This document shows positions 15,371 through 23,848 of a stretch of 23,848 nt of DNA, piece by piece (position 1 is the first letter of the stretch; each line of letters starts with the position of its first letter). The translations under genes and the position numbers were made by a program. This DNA comes from a virus. Under the pieces are notes generated by a model, which was given only the letters and a program-made list of their open reading frames with translations, was not told the origin of the DNA and made no database searches. The stretch spans positions 1-23,848 of IMG/VR virus record IMGVR_UViG_3300000101_000175. One strand, 5' to 3'.

Positions 15371-15855
15371 AACTGTAGTATTGCATAGTCGTATGCTAAT
15401 GTAATTGAAAGCATAAGCGCTGAATCTGTACTCCAATCTAAACTACCTTTAGCAGTTGATTGTACATAAGCGCCTTTCAATGTCCATTCTTCGACTTTAT
15501 CACCTACAGGACCTAACACATTAAAAGTAATGTCCTTTTTGTAGAAATCAGCATATCCGTCTCGACCAGTAACAGATTCGTGTGATAATCTAACCCATTC
15601 CATTACAGCTTGTGCTGCTGATGGAACTACTGGATCATATAAATCACATGTAATTGTACCCCAATCAGCTTTACCTTTAAGTTTACGTTTAACATTGATA
15701 TGATCTAATGTTACGTCACCAAAAGTTACTGATGGTCTGTCGATTTTTTTAATTAAATATGCAGGTATACCATCTATATACATGATAAACCTATTCTGCG
15801 TTTTCGGCTCAAATGCCGTGAACATTGCTTCTGTTGGGTCGATTAATTGTGCCAT
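15367..15855 (-). CDS. gp19: Tail tube protein (T4 gp19 family)
   Basis: Subunit that polymerises into the inner tube of the contractile tail. It is 162 residues, the usual size (T4 gp19 is 163). Visible family features are the N-terminal PTEAMFTAFEPKTQNRF (8-24), then IDGIPAYLIKKIDRPSVTFG, the HINVKRKLKGKADWG segment (52-66) and a C-terminal LDWSTDSALMLSITLAYDYA. These fit the beta-sandwich plus helix of phage tube and Hcp-like proteins. The ATG has a strong AGGAG six bases upstream. The gene follows the second sheath gene by 74 bases, a gap that holds a hairpin, and precedes the gp26-type gene. This order (sheath, tube, chaperone or baseplate, tape measure) is standard. Only one tube gene is present despite two sheath genes. 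Confidence 0.95.
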   Translation of the reverse strand: MAQLIDPTEAMFTAFEPKTQNRFIMYIDGIPAYLIKKIDRPSVTFGDVTLDHINVKRKLKGKADWGTITCDLYDPVVPSAAQAVMEWVRLSHESVTGRDGYADFYKKDITFNVLGPVGDKVEEWTLKGAYVQSTAKGSLDWSTDSALMLSITLAYDYAILQF

Positions 15856-15879
15856 TTGTTCTCCTCGTTTATTCTGTTT

Positions 15880-15899
15880 CTACATATATAAGTATGTAG
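15880..15899 (-). other. Intergenic hairpin upstream of the tail tube gene
   Basis: CTACATA / TATGTAG forms a 7-bp perfect stem with a short AT loop, between the second sheath stop and the tube start. The core CATACTTATATATG nearly matches the hairpin core at 14276-14289. With no T-run after it, a stabilising or RNA-processing role ahead of the highly expressed tube gene is more plausible than termination. Confidence 0.4.
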
Positions 15900-15929
15900 T
15901 TATATAAAAAGTATCCTTTTTTTCTGTTA

Positions 15930-18900
15930 TTATTCAGGGAATACCGCTCCTGTTGGTAAAATATTAAAGTCTAGTATAATAAATTCTGCTGATTTAGCTG
16001 GTTGCAAGAATATTTCACCGATCATTTGATTTCTATCAATTACATCAGCTGTGTTATTCGAAGCATCCATTATTACTTTGTAAGCATAAAGACCTTGTCT
16101 TTGTTGTACACTTTCAAAATATGGATTAGCTATATTTAAGAATCGCTGTCTAGTAGCAGATGTATTGTTTTCAAATACAAGGAACTTAGTTGCTGATGCA
16201 ATAAATTTCTTCGCTGCTATTAATAATCTTCTTACGTTAATTCTATCTAAAGCAGATGGTTTAGCTTGAAGTGTTTTTTGACCCCATATACAAATTCCTT
16301 CTTTGAAAGTTGCAATTGGATTAACTCTTCCTTCATATAAATCATCTCGTTCAGCATGAGTCAATCTAGTAGGTACATCTATAGCTTCCGTTAAGATACC
16401 TCTATTAAGACCTGCTGGTGCGAACCATTCAAACGATACTTGATCGTTTTTAGATATAACACCTGCCATTACCGTTGATGGTGGTACCCATACTGGTTTA
16501 TTTTTATCAGTATCAAGTATTTTAACCCATGGCCAGTATGTAGCTGTGTAGTTAGAATCTAAAGATTTAACTGTATTAGTTACCGTTGATATAGTAGTTG
16601 TATCATATCCTACTGCATCCATAATATATAAAGCGTCACCTCTGTTCTCACAAGTATTTTTAGCATGAGTTGTAACTACTGAGTGTAATCTGTGATTGAC
16701 ACCTGGAGTTACCATTAAGTTAATATCATACTCATCTGGATTAGATACCGCGTTTATAGCTCGTTTAAATGCTTTTGAACCATCTTTCTCTGCAGTTGAT
16801 AAATCAAATCCTAAGAAGTTAGTTGCTGTAATATTACTATCTCTTGCAATATAACGTGCTGGATTTAATCCGTCAAATCCTCCTTGGAATGGTACAATGA
16901 ATTTCTTAGTAGATAAATTAATTGTTGTTCCATCTGGCGTTATAGTATCACCTGCTCCTGAGTCTAATGATGCAGAAGGGTGTTGAGCACATTCAGAAAG
17001 ATTAAAGTGTTTGTTAGAACCTACTGCACTGTTATCACTTAAAGGTAATAGGTAATTATAGTTATCACTATCAAGGTAGTCAAATCCATAATGTATATTT
17101 TTATTATATACGTCATCTGCTACTTGAGATTTCTTAGTAAAGTGTGTCATAGTAACACCAGGTTGCGTTTCTGCATTTGTATGACCTACAAATGATGCAG
17201 TTGGTAAGTTACCGTGGTTAGCATGTAATGGTTCCTTCAATGCTTCAAAGCCGAAAGGTACTAAATCAGGTGATACACCTTGATCTTTAACTTCTTCTGG
17301 TACTTCTACCCATACATGATTTGATAAGTTTGGATAGTCACCAAATACTGTTACTTTACCATTTGCGTCAATTTCTTGATATCTATCACCAATTACACGT
17401 GCAATAAAGTTAGGTGAATTAGGATCTAAAGTTACATTGTTATACTGCTCTACTATATGTGGTCGTAAATCTTTATCAGTTGATTTAGCATAAGGCGTAT
17501 TAGCTGAATGTATAGTACCATCTAAGTCTACTCTTCTAATTGCTATTGAGAATGTACCATAATCACTACCTGCTACTGCATTAGGTGCTTTAACATTTGA
17601 TATAGCAACTTTATACTGATAATTACAAGAAGCACCATGAGATCTAGTATGGAATCTAAATAATCTAGTTGTTTTAGCTGCTTTATATGAACCTAAATTT
17701 TGAGATACGATAAAAGGTGTTCTTGCTTCATATCCATTTTTAGATGAATAAGCAAATGCAAAGTCATCTTGAATATTAGTTGCAGTTACAGTTAAATTAG
17801 CATTAGCACTAAATGATCTAGATGCATAATTTTTAAATAACATGTAATTGTATACTGGCTTATATCTATCTTTTGGAGTTATTCCAAATACTTTACCTAA
17901 CCACTGTTCTGAAGTTGAATCAATAGAACCTGAGTAAGTTGTATTAGAAGTTAATATATTGTTTGTATCTGTATGACCAGTTGTAAAGTTAGTAGTAGCT
18001 GTATAAGTTGCTACTCCGTCTCCAGCTGCATCATCAGTTAAGTATAGTGTAAATGACTGACCGTCAATTGAACCGTTAGTCCATTTTTGTATACCATGTG
18101 ATGGTTGTACTATCGAACCTGTAGTATTTGCTGCTCCTGTTCCAAATCCATTTGTTGGAGCTGCTACATCACCTGTAAATTTATTAAGAATACGTACAGA
18201 ATTTGCTTTGCCGCTGTTAGTATCAGTAATATCTTTATATGCACTTCCATGTGATCCAGAAGCTGCTAGAGAAGCAGAGAATAATGTTACACCTGATACT
18301 CTACTTGCAGTTACTGAGTTAATTGCATTACGTATTACGTTAATAATGGATGCTGAAACTGCACCGCCTGCTGCTGCAGTTGCTGGTATAGTAATTTCAG
18401 TATTAAATACTGTTCCTGCTGTATTTAAAGCTGCTTGTGCATTTGCATTATTACCATGATTTTGAGTACCTATACCGATAGAACCAGTAAAGTAGAAACC
18501 GTATTTTTGATTAGCTCCACCTGCTGGATCAGGAGATTCAAGTGCGAAGTAAGCTTCTGCAAATGATTTAGATAAAATAGAACCTGCACCGTATAAATAT
18601 AGATTAGTCTGTTCTGGTGTACCGTCGTTAAACTTAACTCCAAATTGTGCATCTGAATCTACTTGTGTTGGGTGTAATACTGCCCATGTATTACCTGAAC
18701 CACCTGCTGTTGCAAGATTACCTGAACCTGATTCAACTGCTTGAATACCGATAAGGTAAGGTGTGTATCCAGTTAAACCAAGTGTTCTAACTACTGTTAC
18801 TCTACCTGCACTCTTCAAATAAGCTTCAACTGTATACGGAACATAACTATCTAAAGTTTTAGGTCCAAATACAGCTTCAAATTCTTTGAATGATTCTATA

Positions 18901-19034
18901 ATTACTGGTTCAAACGCAGGACCTTTCACTGTTGGACCAACTATTGCTGCTCCTATTTGAGTGATCCCTGCTGGTAAGAAAGATAAGTCTCTTTCTCGTG
19001 TAAATACACCTGGGCTAACTATTTTTTCTGCCAT
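15930..19034 (-). CDS. gp18: Tail sheath protein, second paralogue, with long insertion
   Basis: A contractile tail sheath subunit of 1034 residues (T4 gp18 has 659). The N-terminus MAEKIVSPGVFTRERDLSFL is identical to that of the upstream paralogue. The segment AFEPVIIESFKEFEAVFGPK and the C-terminal FLVFENNTSATRQRFLNIAN, then EFIILDFNILPTGAVFPE, are typical of the sheath family; the conserved C-terminal domain assembles around the tube. Between HPTQVDSDAQF (about 120-131) and VFGITPKDRYKP (about 380) lies a stretch rich in alanine, serine, threonine, asparagine and glycine. It is roughly 175 residues longer than in the paralogue and probably forms an extra surface domain. An AGGAG lies about eight bases before the ATG. 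The gene follows its paralogue by 30 bases and precedes the tail tube. Sheath identity is secure; whether both paralogues enter one virion is unknown. Confidence 0.95.
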   Translation of the reverse strand: MAEKIVSPGVFTRERDLSFLPAGITQIGAAIVGPTVKGPAFEPVIIESFKEFEAVFGPKTLDSYVPYTVEAYLKSAGRVTVVRTLGLTGYTPYLIGIQAVESGSGNLATAGGSGNTWAVLHPTQVDSDAQFGVKFNDGTPEQTNLYLYGAGSILSKSFAEAYFALESPDPAGGANQKYGFYFTGSIGIGTQNHGNNANAQAALNTAGTVFNTEITIPATAAAGGAVSASIINVIRNAINSVTASRVSGVTLFSASLAASGSHGSAYKDITDTNSGKANSVRILNKFTGDVAAPTNGFGTGAANTTGSIVQPSHGIQKWTNGSIDGQSFTLYLTDDAAGDGVATYTATTNFTTGHTDTNNILTSNTTYSGSIDSTSEQWLGKVFGITPKDRYKPVYNYMLFKNYASRSFSANANLTVTATNIQDDFAFAYSSKNGYEARTPFIVSQNLGSYKAAKTTRLFRFHTRSHGASCNYQYKVAISNVKAPNAVAGSDYGTFSIAIRRVDLDGTIHSANTPYAKSTDKDLRPHIVEQYNNVTLDPNSPNFIARVIGDRYQEIDANGKVTVFGDYPNLSNHVWVEVPEEVKDQGVSPDLVPFGFEALKEPLHANHGNLPTASFVGHTNAETQPGVTMTHFTKKSQVADDVYNKNIHYGFDYLDSDNYNYLLPLSDNSAVGSNKHFNLSECAQHPSASLDSGAGDTITPDGTTINLSTKKFIVPFQGGFDGLNPARYIARDSNITATNFLGFDLSTAEKDGSKAFKRAINAVSNPDEYDINLMVTPGVNHRLHSVVTTHAKNTCENRGDALYIMDAVGYDTTTISTVTNTVKSLDSNYTATYWPWVKILDTDKNKPVWVPPSTVMAGVISKNDQVSFEWFAPAGLNRGILTEAIDVPTRLTHAERDDLYEGRVNPIATFKEGICIWGQKTLQAKPSALDRINVRRLLIAAKKFIASATKFLVFENNTSATRQRFLNIANPYFESVQQRQGLYAYKVIMDASNNTADVIDRNQMIGEIFLQPAKSAEFIILDFNILPTGAVFPE

Positions 19035-19064
19035 TTTTTCTACTCCTAGAGTTTATTTTTAATT

Positions 19065-21608
19065 CTATTCAGGAAACGCTGCACCTGTTGGTAAAATGTT
19101 AAAGTCTAATACAATGAATTCAGCTGCTTTAGCTGGTTGCAAGAATAATTCACCTACCATTTGATTTCTATCAATTACGTCTGGTGTATTATTAGTTGCG
19201 TCCATTATTACCTTGAATGCGTATAATCCTTGTCTTTGTTGTACTGATTCTAAATATGGGTTTGCAATGTTCAAAAATCTATTTCTAGTTGCTGAAGTAT
19301 TGTTTTCAAATACTAGATATCTAGTAGCTGATGCAATAAACTTCTTAACTGCGATTAGTAATCTTCTAACATTTACTCTGTCGAGTGCTGAAGGTTTACC
19401 TTGAAGCGTTTTTTGACCCCAGATACATACACCTTGTCCAGGGAATGTAGCTATTGGGTTTACTCTACCTTCATATAAATCATCTCGCTCTTCATGAGTT
19501 ACTCTATCTGCTGTTTCAATTACTTCAGTTAAAGAACCACGATTTAAACCTGCTGGTGCAAACCATTCGAAAGCAACTTGATCGTTAAATGCTATTGCTC
19601 CTGGAACTACTACTGATGGTGGTACCCATACTGGTTTATTTATGTCTGTATCTAATATTTTAACCCATGGGTAATAAGTTGCTGCATAATTTGAATCAAA
19701 TGCTTTAACTGTATTAGTTACTGTATTAATAGAGTCACCGTACGCTGCTGAATCCATTACGTAGAATGCATCTCCTCTGTCTTCACATGTATTTTTAGCA
19801 TGTGTAGTAGTTACGGAGTGTAATCTATGATTAGCACCTGGTGTTACCATTAAGTTAATATCATATTCATCAGGATTAGAAACTGCATTAATTGATCTTT
19901 TATAAGCTAATGCACCATCTTTTTCTGCTGATGATAAATCGTATCCAAATAAATTAGCTGCAGTAATATTAGTATCCAATCCTACGAAACGTGCTGGATT
20001 AAATCCATCGAATCCACCTTGGAAAGGTATTACAAACTTTTTAGTTGAAAGATTTATTGTAGACCCTGCTGGGCTAACTGTATCACCTGCTCCTGAATCT
20101 AATGATGCAGAAGGGTGTTGTTTTTGATCGCTAAGATTAAATGCAGTATTATCTCCACTCGTTGTATCTGAATCTGGTAATGGTCGTAAATAATTGTGGT
20201 TATCAGCTTCAGTATAATCGAATCCGTAATAAACACTATTATTATAAACATTATCTAAAATTTGAGTTCTTTTAGTTGCAGAATGGTTGTGATGTCCAAT
20301 TGCTGATGCTGAAGGACAACCTGTAAATCCTGTATCAGGTAAAGGCTCTACTAATGCAGCGTATCCAAATGGAACTAAATCAGGTGATGTACCTTGATCT
20401 TTTACTGATTCAGGAACTTCTACCCATATATGACGTGATAGATTAGCATAATCACCATAAATACTAACTTTACCATTAGCATCAATTGCTTGATACTTGT
20501 CACCTATTACTCGTGCAATAAAATTAGGGGAGTTAGGATCTAGTGTTAAATTGTTAAATTGTTCTATAATTTCTGGACGTCTATCTGAATCACTAGATAC
20601 TGCAAATGGTGATAGTTGAGCATTAATTGTACCGTCAACATCTACACGTCTTAATCGTAGTGAGAAGGAACCGTAATCACTTCCTGCTACTGAACCTGCT
20701 GCTCTAATATTATCAACTACAATTTTAAATTCAAAGTTAGTAGCTGTACCATGTGCACGTCTATGAACTCTAAATAAGTCAGTAGTTTTACCACCTACTT
20801 TTTGTGAAGTAATAAATGGTGTTCTAGCTTCATATTCATTCTTATTAGTACTATACCCTGTAGTTAGATCAATAGTCTTTCTACCTCTTGTAGTTACACT
20901 TGTAATACCTTCTGCAGACGAAGCTGCGTTAGATCTTGATGCATGTGTACCAAAGAATAAGTAAGTATATAAAGGCTTTTTTCTATCTTTAGGTGTCTTA
21001 CCAAATACTTTAGTTACAAAGTTAGCTGATGTTGGATCTAGAGACATTGAGTATGCAGTAGCACCTGTTTTACCTCCTGTAAGATTTTCAAATCCAGTGG
21101 ATGCTCCAACTAAATCTCCTGTAATACCTACCGCTGTGTTAGTAGATGCATTGTAATCTGCAGCTGAAGCTGATAGATAAAATACAAATCCTGATCCAGA
21201 AGTATCATTTACTGAACCTGATATTACTGTAAATTTAGCATCTTCATCTACTATAGACGGATGAAATACTGCAGTTGTTTTACTAGTTGCTGTAGCGTGA
21301 GGACCATAATTAGATACAAGTTCTGCTACTTGAGCAGTATAACCTGATAATCCAAGTACTCTAACTACAGTTACTCTACCAGCACTACGTAAATATTGCT
21401 CTATAGTGTAAGGTACGTATGATTCTTTAGTTTTTGGACCAAATACTGCTTCAAATTCTTTGAATGATTCAATAATAGTTGGTTCAAATGCTGGTCCTTT
21501 TACGGTTGGTCCAATTACTGCAGCACCTATTTCTCCAATAGCTGCTGGTAAGAAAGATAAGTCTCTTTCTCTAGTAAATACACCTGGGCTGACGATTTTT
21601 TCTGCCAT
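19065..21608 (-). CDS. gp18: Tail sheath protein, first paralogue
   Basis: A contractile tail sheath subunit of 847 residues. It shares long near-identical blocks with the downstream paralogue: the first 20 residues, the ARVIGDKYQAIDANGKVSIY region, the STKKFVIPFQGGFDGFNPAR region, the GANHRLHSVTTTHAKNTCE region and the whole C-terminal domain ending AEFIVLDFNILPTGAAFPE. The two differ most in the central surface domain, which is shorter here (about 80 residues between HPSIVDEDAKF near 120 and VFGKTPKDRKKP near 203). Start is ATG with AGGAG about ten bases upstream. It follows a small coiled-coil gene by 22 bases. The pair most likely arose by tandem duplication in an ancestor followed by divergence of the exposed domain. 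Confidence 0.95.
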   Translation of the reverse strand: MAEKIVSPGVFTRERDLSFLPAAIGEIGAAVIGPTVKGPAFEPTIIESFKEFEAVFGPKTKESYVPYTIEQYLRSAGRVTVVRVLGLSGYTAQVAELVSNYGPHATATSKTTAVFHPSIVDEDAKFTVISGSVNDTSGSGFVFYLSASAADYNASTNTAVGITGDLVGASTGFENLTGGKTGATAYSMSLDPTSANFVTKVFGKTPKDRKKPLYTYLFFGTHASRSNAASSAEGITSVTTRGRKTIDLTTGYSTNKNEYEARTPFITSQKVGGKTTDLFRVHRRAHGTATNFEFKIVVDNIRAAGSVAGSDYGSFSLRLRRVDVDGTINAQLSPFAVSSDSDRRPEIIEQFNNLTLDPNSPNFIARVIGDKYQAIDANGKVSIYGDYANLSRHIWVEVPESVKDQGTSPDLVPFGYAALVEPLPDTGFTGCPSASAIGHHNHSATKRTQILDNVYNNSVYYGFDYTEADNHNYLRPLPDSDTTSGDNTAFNLSDQKQHPSASLDSGAGDTVSPAGSTINLSTKKFVIPFQGGFDGFNPARFVGLDTNITAANLFGYDLSSAEKDGALAYKRSINAVSNPDEYDINLMVTPGANHRLHSVTTTHAKNTCEDRGDAFYVMDSAAYGDSINTVTNTVKAFDSNYAATYYPWVKILDTDINKPVWVPPSVVVPGAIAFNDQVAFEWFAPAGLNRGSLTEVIETADRVTHEERDDLYEGRVNPIATFPGQGVCIWGQKTLQGKPSALDRVNVRRLLIAVKKFIASATRYLVFENNTSATRNRFLNIANPYLESVQQRQGLYAFKVIMDATNNTPDVIDRNQMVGELFLQPAKAAEFIVLDFNILPTGAAFPE

Positions 21609-21630
21609 AATTAGCGACTCCTACTTTTAG

Positions 21631-21909
21631 TTATGATTGGGCTGGCTTAAATTCTCCTGACTGCGGATCTAATGTACCTGCACCATACTTTTCGTTTAAT
21701 TCTTTAACTAGTGCTCGTTCTTGTTGCTCTAAGTCAATAATTTCTTTTTTTAATGCTACCTCAGCTGCGTTTGCTGTGTCAAGCTGTCTTTCCAATTGGA
21801 ATTTTTGAAAGCTTAACTGTCCAAATAAAGCTGTTTTTTCTTGATACGTTTTTTGAACTTCTTGTATCTTGTTCATTTCTTCTTCTGTGAACTTAATTGT
21901 TTCTGACAT
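21631..21909 (-). CDS. Small coiled-coil protein upstream of the sheath genes
   Basis: A 92-residue acidic protein beginning MSETIKFTEEEMNKIQEVQK. Residues about 8-72 form a near-continuous heptad-like helix (QLSFQKFQLERQLDTANAAE, then a segment rich in lysine, glutamate and glutamine), followed by a glycine and proline-rich tail ending EFKPAQS. There is no membrane segment or signal peptide. The ATG has AGGAG about seven bases upstream. It lies between the fibre-like gene and the first sheath gene. Similar small coiled-coil proteins with an FTEEE start are often seen beside structural genes in marine T4-like phages, to my recollection, without assigned roles. It may be a scaffold, chaperone or minor neck component; no function can be fixed. 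Confidence 0.75.
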   Translation of the reverse strand: MSETIKFTEEEMNKIQEVQKTYQEKTALFGQLSFQKFQLERQLDTANAAEVALKKEIIDLEQQERALVKELNEKYGAGTLDPQSGEFKPAQS

Positions 21910-22015
21910 AACTGTACTCCTATATATTTTTTATTAAATTGAACAAACCACTCCTATTTGTGGTCCATAATAAATATGGAGATTACCGCTCAAACACTCT
22001 ATTACCTAACTAGAT
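21910..22015 (-). other. 106-base gap with two adjacent hairpins
   Basis: This is the longest gap between genes in the window. It contains ACCAC / GTGGT (21947-21964, 8-base loop) and TCCATA / TATGGA (21964-21980, 5-base loop), which share a base and so compete or stack. Neither is followed by a proper T-run on the minus strand, so termination is not well supported. I see no clear promoter and no exact T4-type late box (TATAAATA) on the minus strand here. The ribosome binding site AGGAG of the coiled-coil gene lies near 21920. Confidence 0.4.
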
Positions 22016-23848
22016 TTAACTGATTACGGTAGTAAAATATCCTACGTAGCTGTCTTCTCCTGCAACTGTTACTATCATAGCAGTATTGGCTGGAACTGAA
22101 GCTGCACTGTCTTGTGTTAGAGGTGTTATAGTATCTCCAGAGTGTGGGAATACCTTTAATGCAGATCCTGCTTTGTTTTGTAATGTAATAGTATGTCCTA
22201 CTGTAAGAGTTGCGGCTTGTGGTAACGTTGCTGCTTTTGTAGCATCAGCTCCAGTAATAACTTGATGACCGATGCTAGGTAAATCTGCCCCATTTGCAGC
22301 GGCATTACCAGTTGCAGCTATATTTGTTGTTTCTAATATTTGATGACGAGCAGTCATACCACCACTTGCACTTATATGACCAGACGCTGAAATGTGTCCT
22401 GCAAAATTTGTACTTGTGTATGCTCCTGCTCTACCTACTGATCCTTTAGTTACAGTATCGTTATATGAAAAACGTAACAACCCTGTTGAAGTATTATAAT
22501 CGAATAAATTAAGGGTATCTATTTGGTAACTATTAGCATTTATAGTACCACTTGCACTTATATTACCTGATGCTGATATATGGCTATCAGCATCTATAGG
22601 ACCTACAACACCGATTCCTGCAGGAACATTTACTAAAATTATTTGATCATTATTAGTATTGGCAATTGCTGGTGTTGTAACCTGTGATGATGCAACAATA
22701 TTATCTCCTGTTAATATTCCACTTGAACTTATATTACCTGAGGCTGTTATATGGCCAGCTGGTCCGTTTATATAAACTGTAGAACTTCCAAATTGTGCAT
22801 TATTTGCAAATAAAGTTCCACTTGCTGTTATATTACCTGAAGCAGATATGTTTCCATTGAATTCATGTTGAGTAGCAGTATTTAAACCTGCTCTTACACT
22901 TCCATATACTTGTAAAGTGTGTGAATCATCAGCAAATGTTAAACCATTAGAATTAGGATTAATGTTAAGAGTTTTGCTAGTATCGTTACCTTGACTCATG
23001 TATATAGCTTCAGTAAATATATCACCACTTGCACTTATATTACCTGAGGCTGTTACATTACCTGATGTATCTAAAAATAATCCTTTTGAACCATCGGAAC
23101 CAGTAACAAAAATGTTAACTCCTGCTGCTTGATATGTAGGATGGTTTGTTCCTAAATTAAGGGCCCCTCCATCTGTTATAGAAAGTATAGGCTTTCCAGT
23201 CCCAATATGATAACCATCGTTTATACCAATAGGTGCATGAAAGTCAGTTGCAAAAATTTCACCACTTGCACTTATGTTACCAATTACTTCAAGTTTTTCT
23301 CCTGGTGTAGTTGTACCAAGACCTACCTTACCTGTACTACCTTGAACTACTAGTGAATCAGTAATACCTTCTGATGTTACTACAAAATCGACATCATCTG
23401 CTCCACTACCAACTGTAATTGCTGATGATGTTCCATCTTCTCTCATTCTAAACATCTGTACGTTACCGACAGTGTATATCATATCATCATCGTCAATAAC
23501 CCATTTAGTATCTGTATCACCGTAATGTGCCATAGTCCATGCATCTGTTGCATTTTCTTGTCCTACAAACATTGGACCTTTTATAGTTGTTGTATTACTT
23601 GAGCTTACAATTAATGAACCTGTTACTCTAACTGAACCAGAAACTTCAAGTGTTGAGTTTGGAGTATATATTTGACCGAAAGCAGTTTTAAAGTCTGCAA
23701 TAGTATTACCTACTACCATAGAGTTACTAGCACTAACTCTTGCGCCTGTACCTAATGCTATCGAGTTATCAATTGCAGCTGTACCGTCTTGATTAGTAGG
23801 TGCGTCTGCTCCTGCACCTATAAATATGTTAGAACTACCAGTGGATAA
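22016..23848 (-). CDS. Fibre-like structural protein with ISASG repeats, C-terminal part (cut by window edge)
   Basis: The frame is open from the right edge to the stop at 22016, about 610 residues. The ATG at 23719 is probably internal because the upstream 43 codons continue as protein-like sequence (IALGTGARVSASNSMVVGN), a pattern seen in YadA-type trimeric head repeats. Next come VTGSLIVSSS, a segment WVIDDDDMIYTVGN, and the fibre motif VGLGTTTPGEKLEVIGN common in phage tail fibres and trimeric adhesins. Then follow about eleven copies of a [N/H]I[S/T]ASG motif, mostly in pairs and spaced by 30-60 residues, probably marking turns of a trimeric beta-structure. The last 100 residues form a distinct beta-rich C-terminal domain. 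No intramolecular chaperone domain is visible. Lying upstream of the sheath genes, it could be a neck whisker, head fibre or tail fibre. Confidence 0.75.
   Translation of the reverse strand, partial: LSTGSSNIFIGAGADAPTNQDGTAAIDNSIALGTGARVSASNSMVVGNTIADFKTAFGQIYTPNSTLEVSGSVRVTGSLIVSSSNTTTIKGPMFVGQENATDAWTMAHYGDTDTKWVIDDDDMIYTVGNVQMFRMREDGTSSAITVGSGADDVDFVVTSEGITDSLVVQGSTGKVGLGTTTPGEKLEVIGNISASGEIFATDFHAPIGINDGYHIGTGKPILSITDGGALNLGTNHPTYQAAGVNIFVTGSDGSKGLFLDTSGNVTASGNISASGDIFTEAIYMSQGNDTSKTLNINPNSNGLTFADDSHTLQVYGSVRAGLNTATQHEFNGNISASGNITASGTLFANNAQFGSSTVYINGPAGHITASGNISSSGILTGDNIVASSQVTTPAIANTNNDQIILVNVPAGIGVVGPIDADSHISASGNISASGTINANSYQIDTLNLFDYNTSTGLLRFSYNDTVTKGSVGRAGAYTSTNFAGHISASGHISASGGMTARHQILETTNIAATGNAAANGADLPSIGHQVITGADATKAATLPQAATLTVGHTITLQNKAGSALKVFPHSGDTITPLTQDSAASVPANTAMIVTVAGEDSYVGYFTTVIS
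22360..23285 (-). repeat. Interspersed ISASG coding repeats
   Basis: About eleven short GNISASG-like motifs (variants HISASG, NITASG, NISSSG) recur, generally as a doublet such as ISASGNISASG followed by a short hydrophobic strand. The DNA copies are highly similar, for example CCACTTGCACTTATATTACC on the plus strand near 22550 and 23030. Confidence 0.85.

Overview
The window is part of the late structural region of a tailed, contractile (myovirus-type) bacteriophage. It is AT-rich, and every gene I can support lies on the minus strand, so transcription runs from the right edge to the left edge. Gaps between genes are mostly 0-110 bases and several genes overlap by one base, as in a late operon. 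The tail sheath, tail tube, T4-type baseplate/hub and LysM-like baseplate proteins place it in the broad T4-like superfamily. Sequence style and protein families resemble those of uncultured marine phages, but the host cannot be named from this window. I found no tRNA, CRISPR array, integrase, insertion sequence or cellular gene.

Layout in transcription order: (1) a fibre-like protein, cut by the right edge, with many short ISASG repeats (22016-23848); (2) a small coiled-coil protein (21631-21909); (3) two tandem paralogous tail sheath genes (19065-21608 and 15930-19034), the second with a long insertion; (4) the tail tube (15367-15855); (5) a T4 gp26-type protein with four cysteines (14519-15322), overlapped in the +1 frame by a second ORF (14305-14586), with a seven-T run exactly where the frames could be joined; (6) a small helical protein (14004-14252); (7) a 1544-residue tape measure protein (9360-13994); (8) a 1292-residue tail/baseplate protein with eighteen 16-residue tandem repeats at its N-terminus (5482-9360); (9) a LysM/gp53-like baseplate protein (5144-5473); (10) a 905-residue probable baseplate protein (2424-5141) and a 209-residue unknown (1795-2424); (11) a short, exonuclease-less family A DNA polymerase-like protein (431-1753); (12) the N-terminal part of a lysine-rich unknown protein cut by the left edge (1-407).

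Genes 3-10 together would build a long contractile tail: sheath around a tube whose length is set by the tape measure, on a baseplate made by the large proteins downstream. The gp26-type gene and its overlapping partner sit between tube and tape measure, where many phages encode tail assembly chaperones joined by ribosomal frameshifting. That makes the T-run the most interesting signal in the window. Other points worth a second look are the replication-type polymerase inside a structural cluster with unusual active-site residues, the 16-residue repeat array, and the duplicated sheath.
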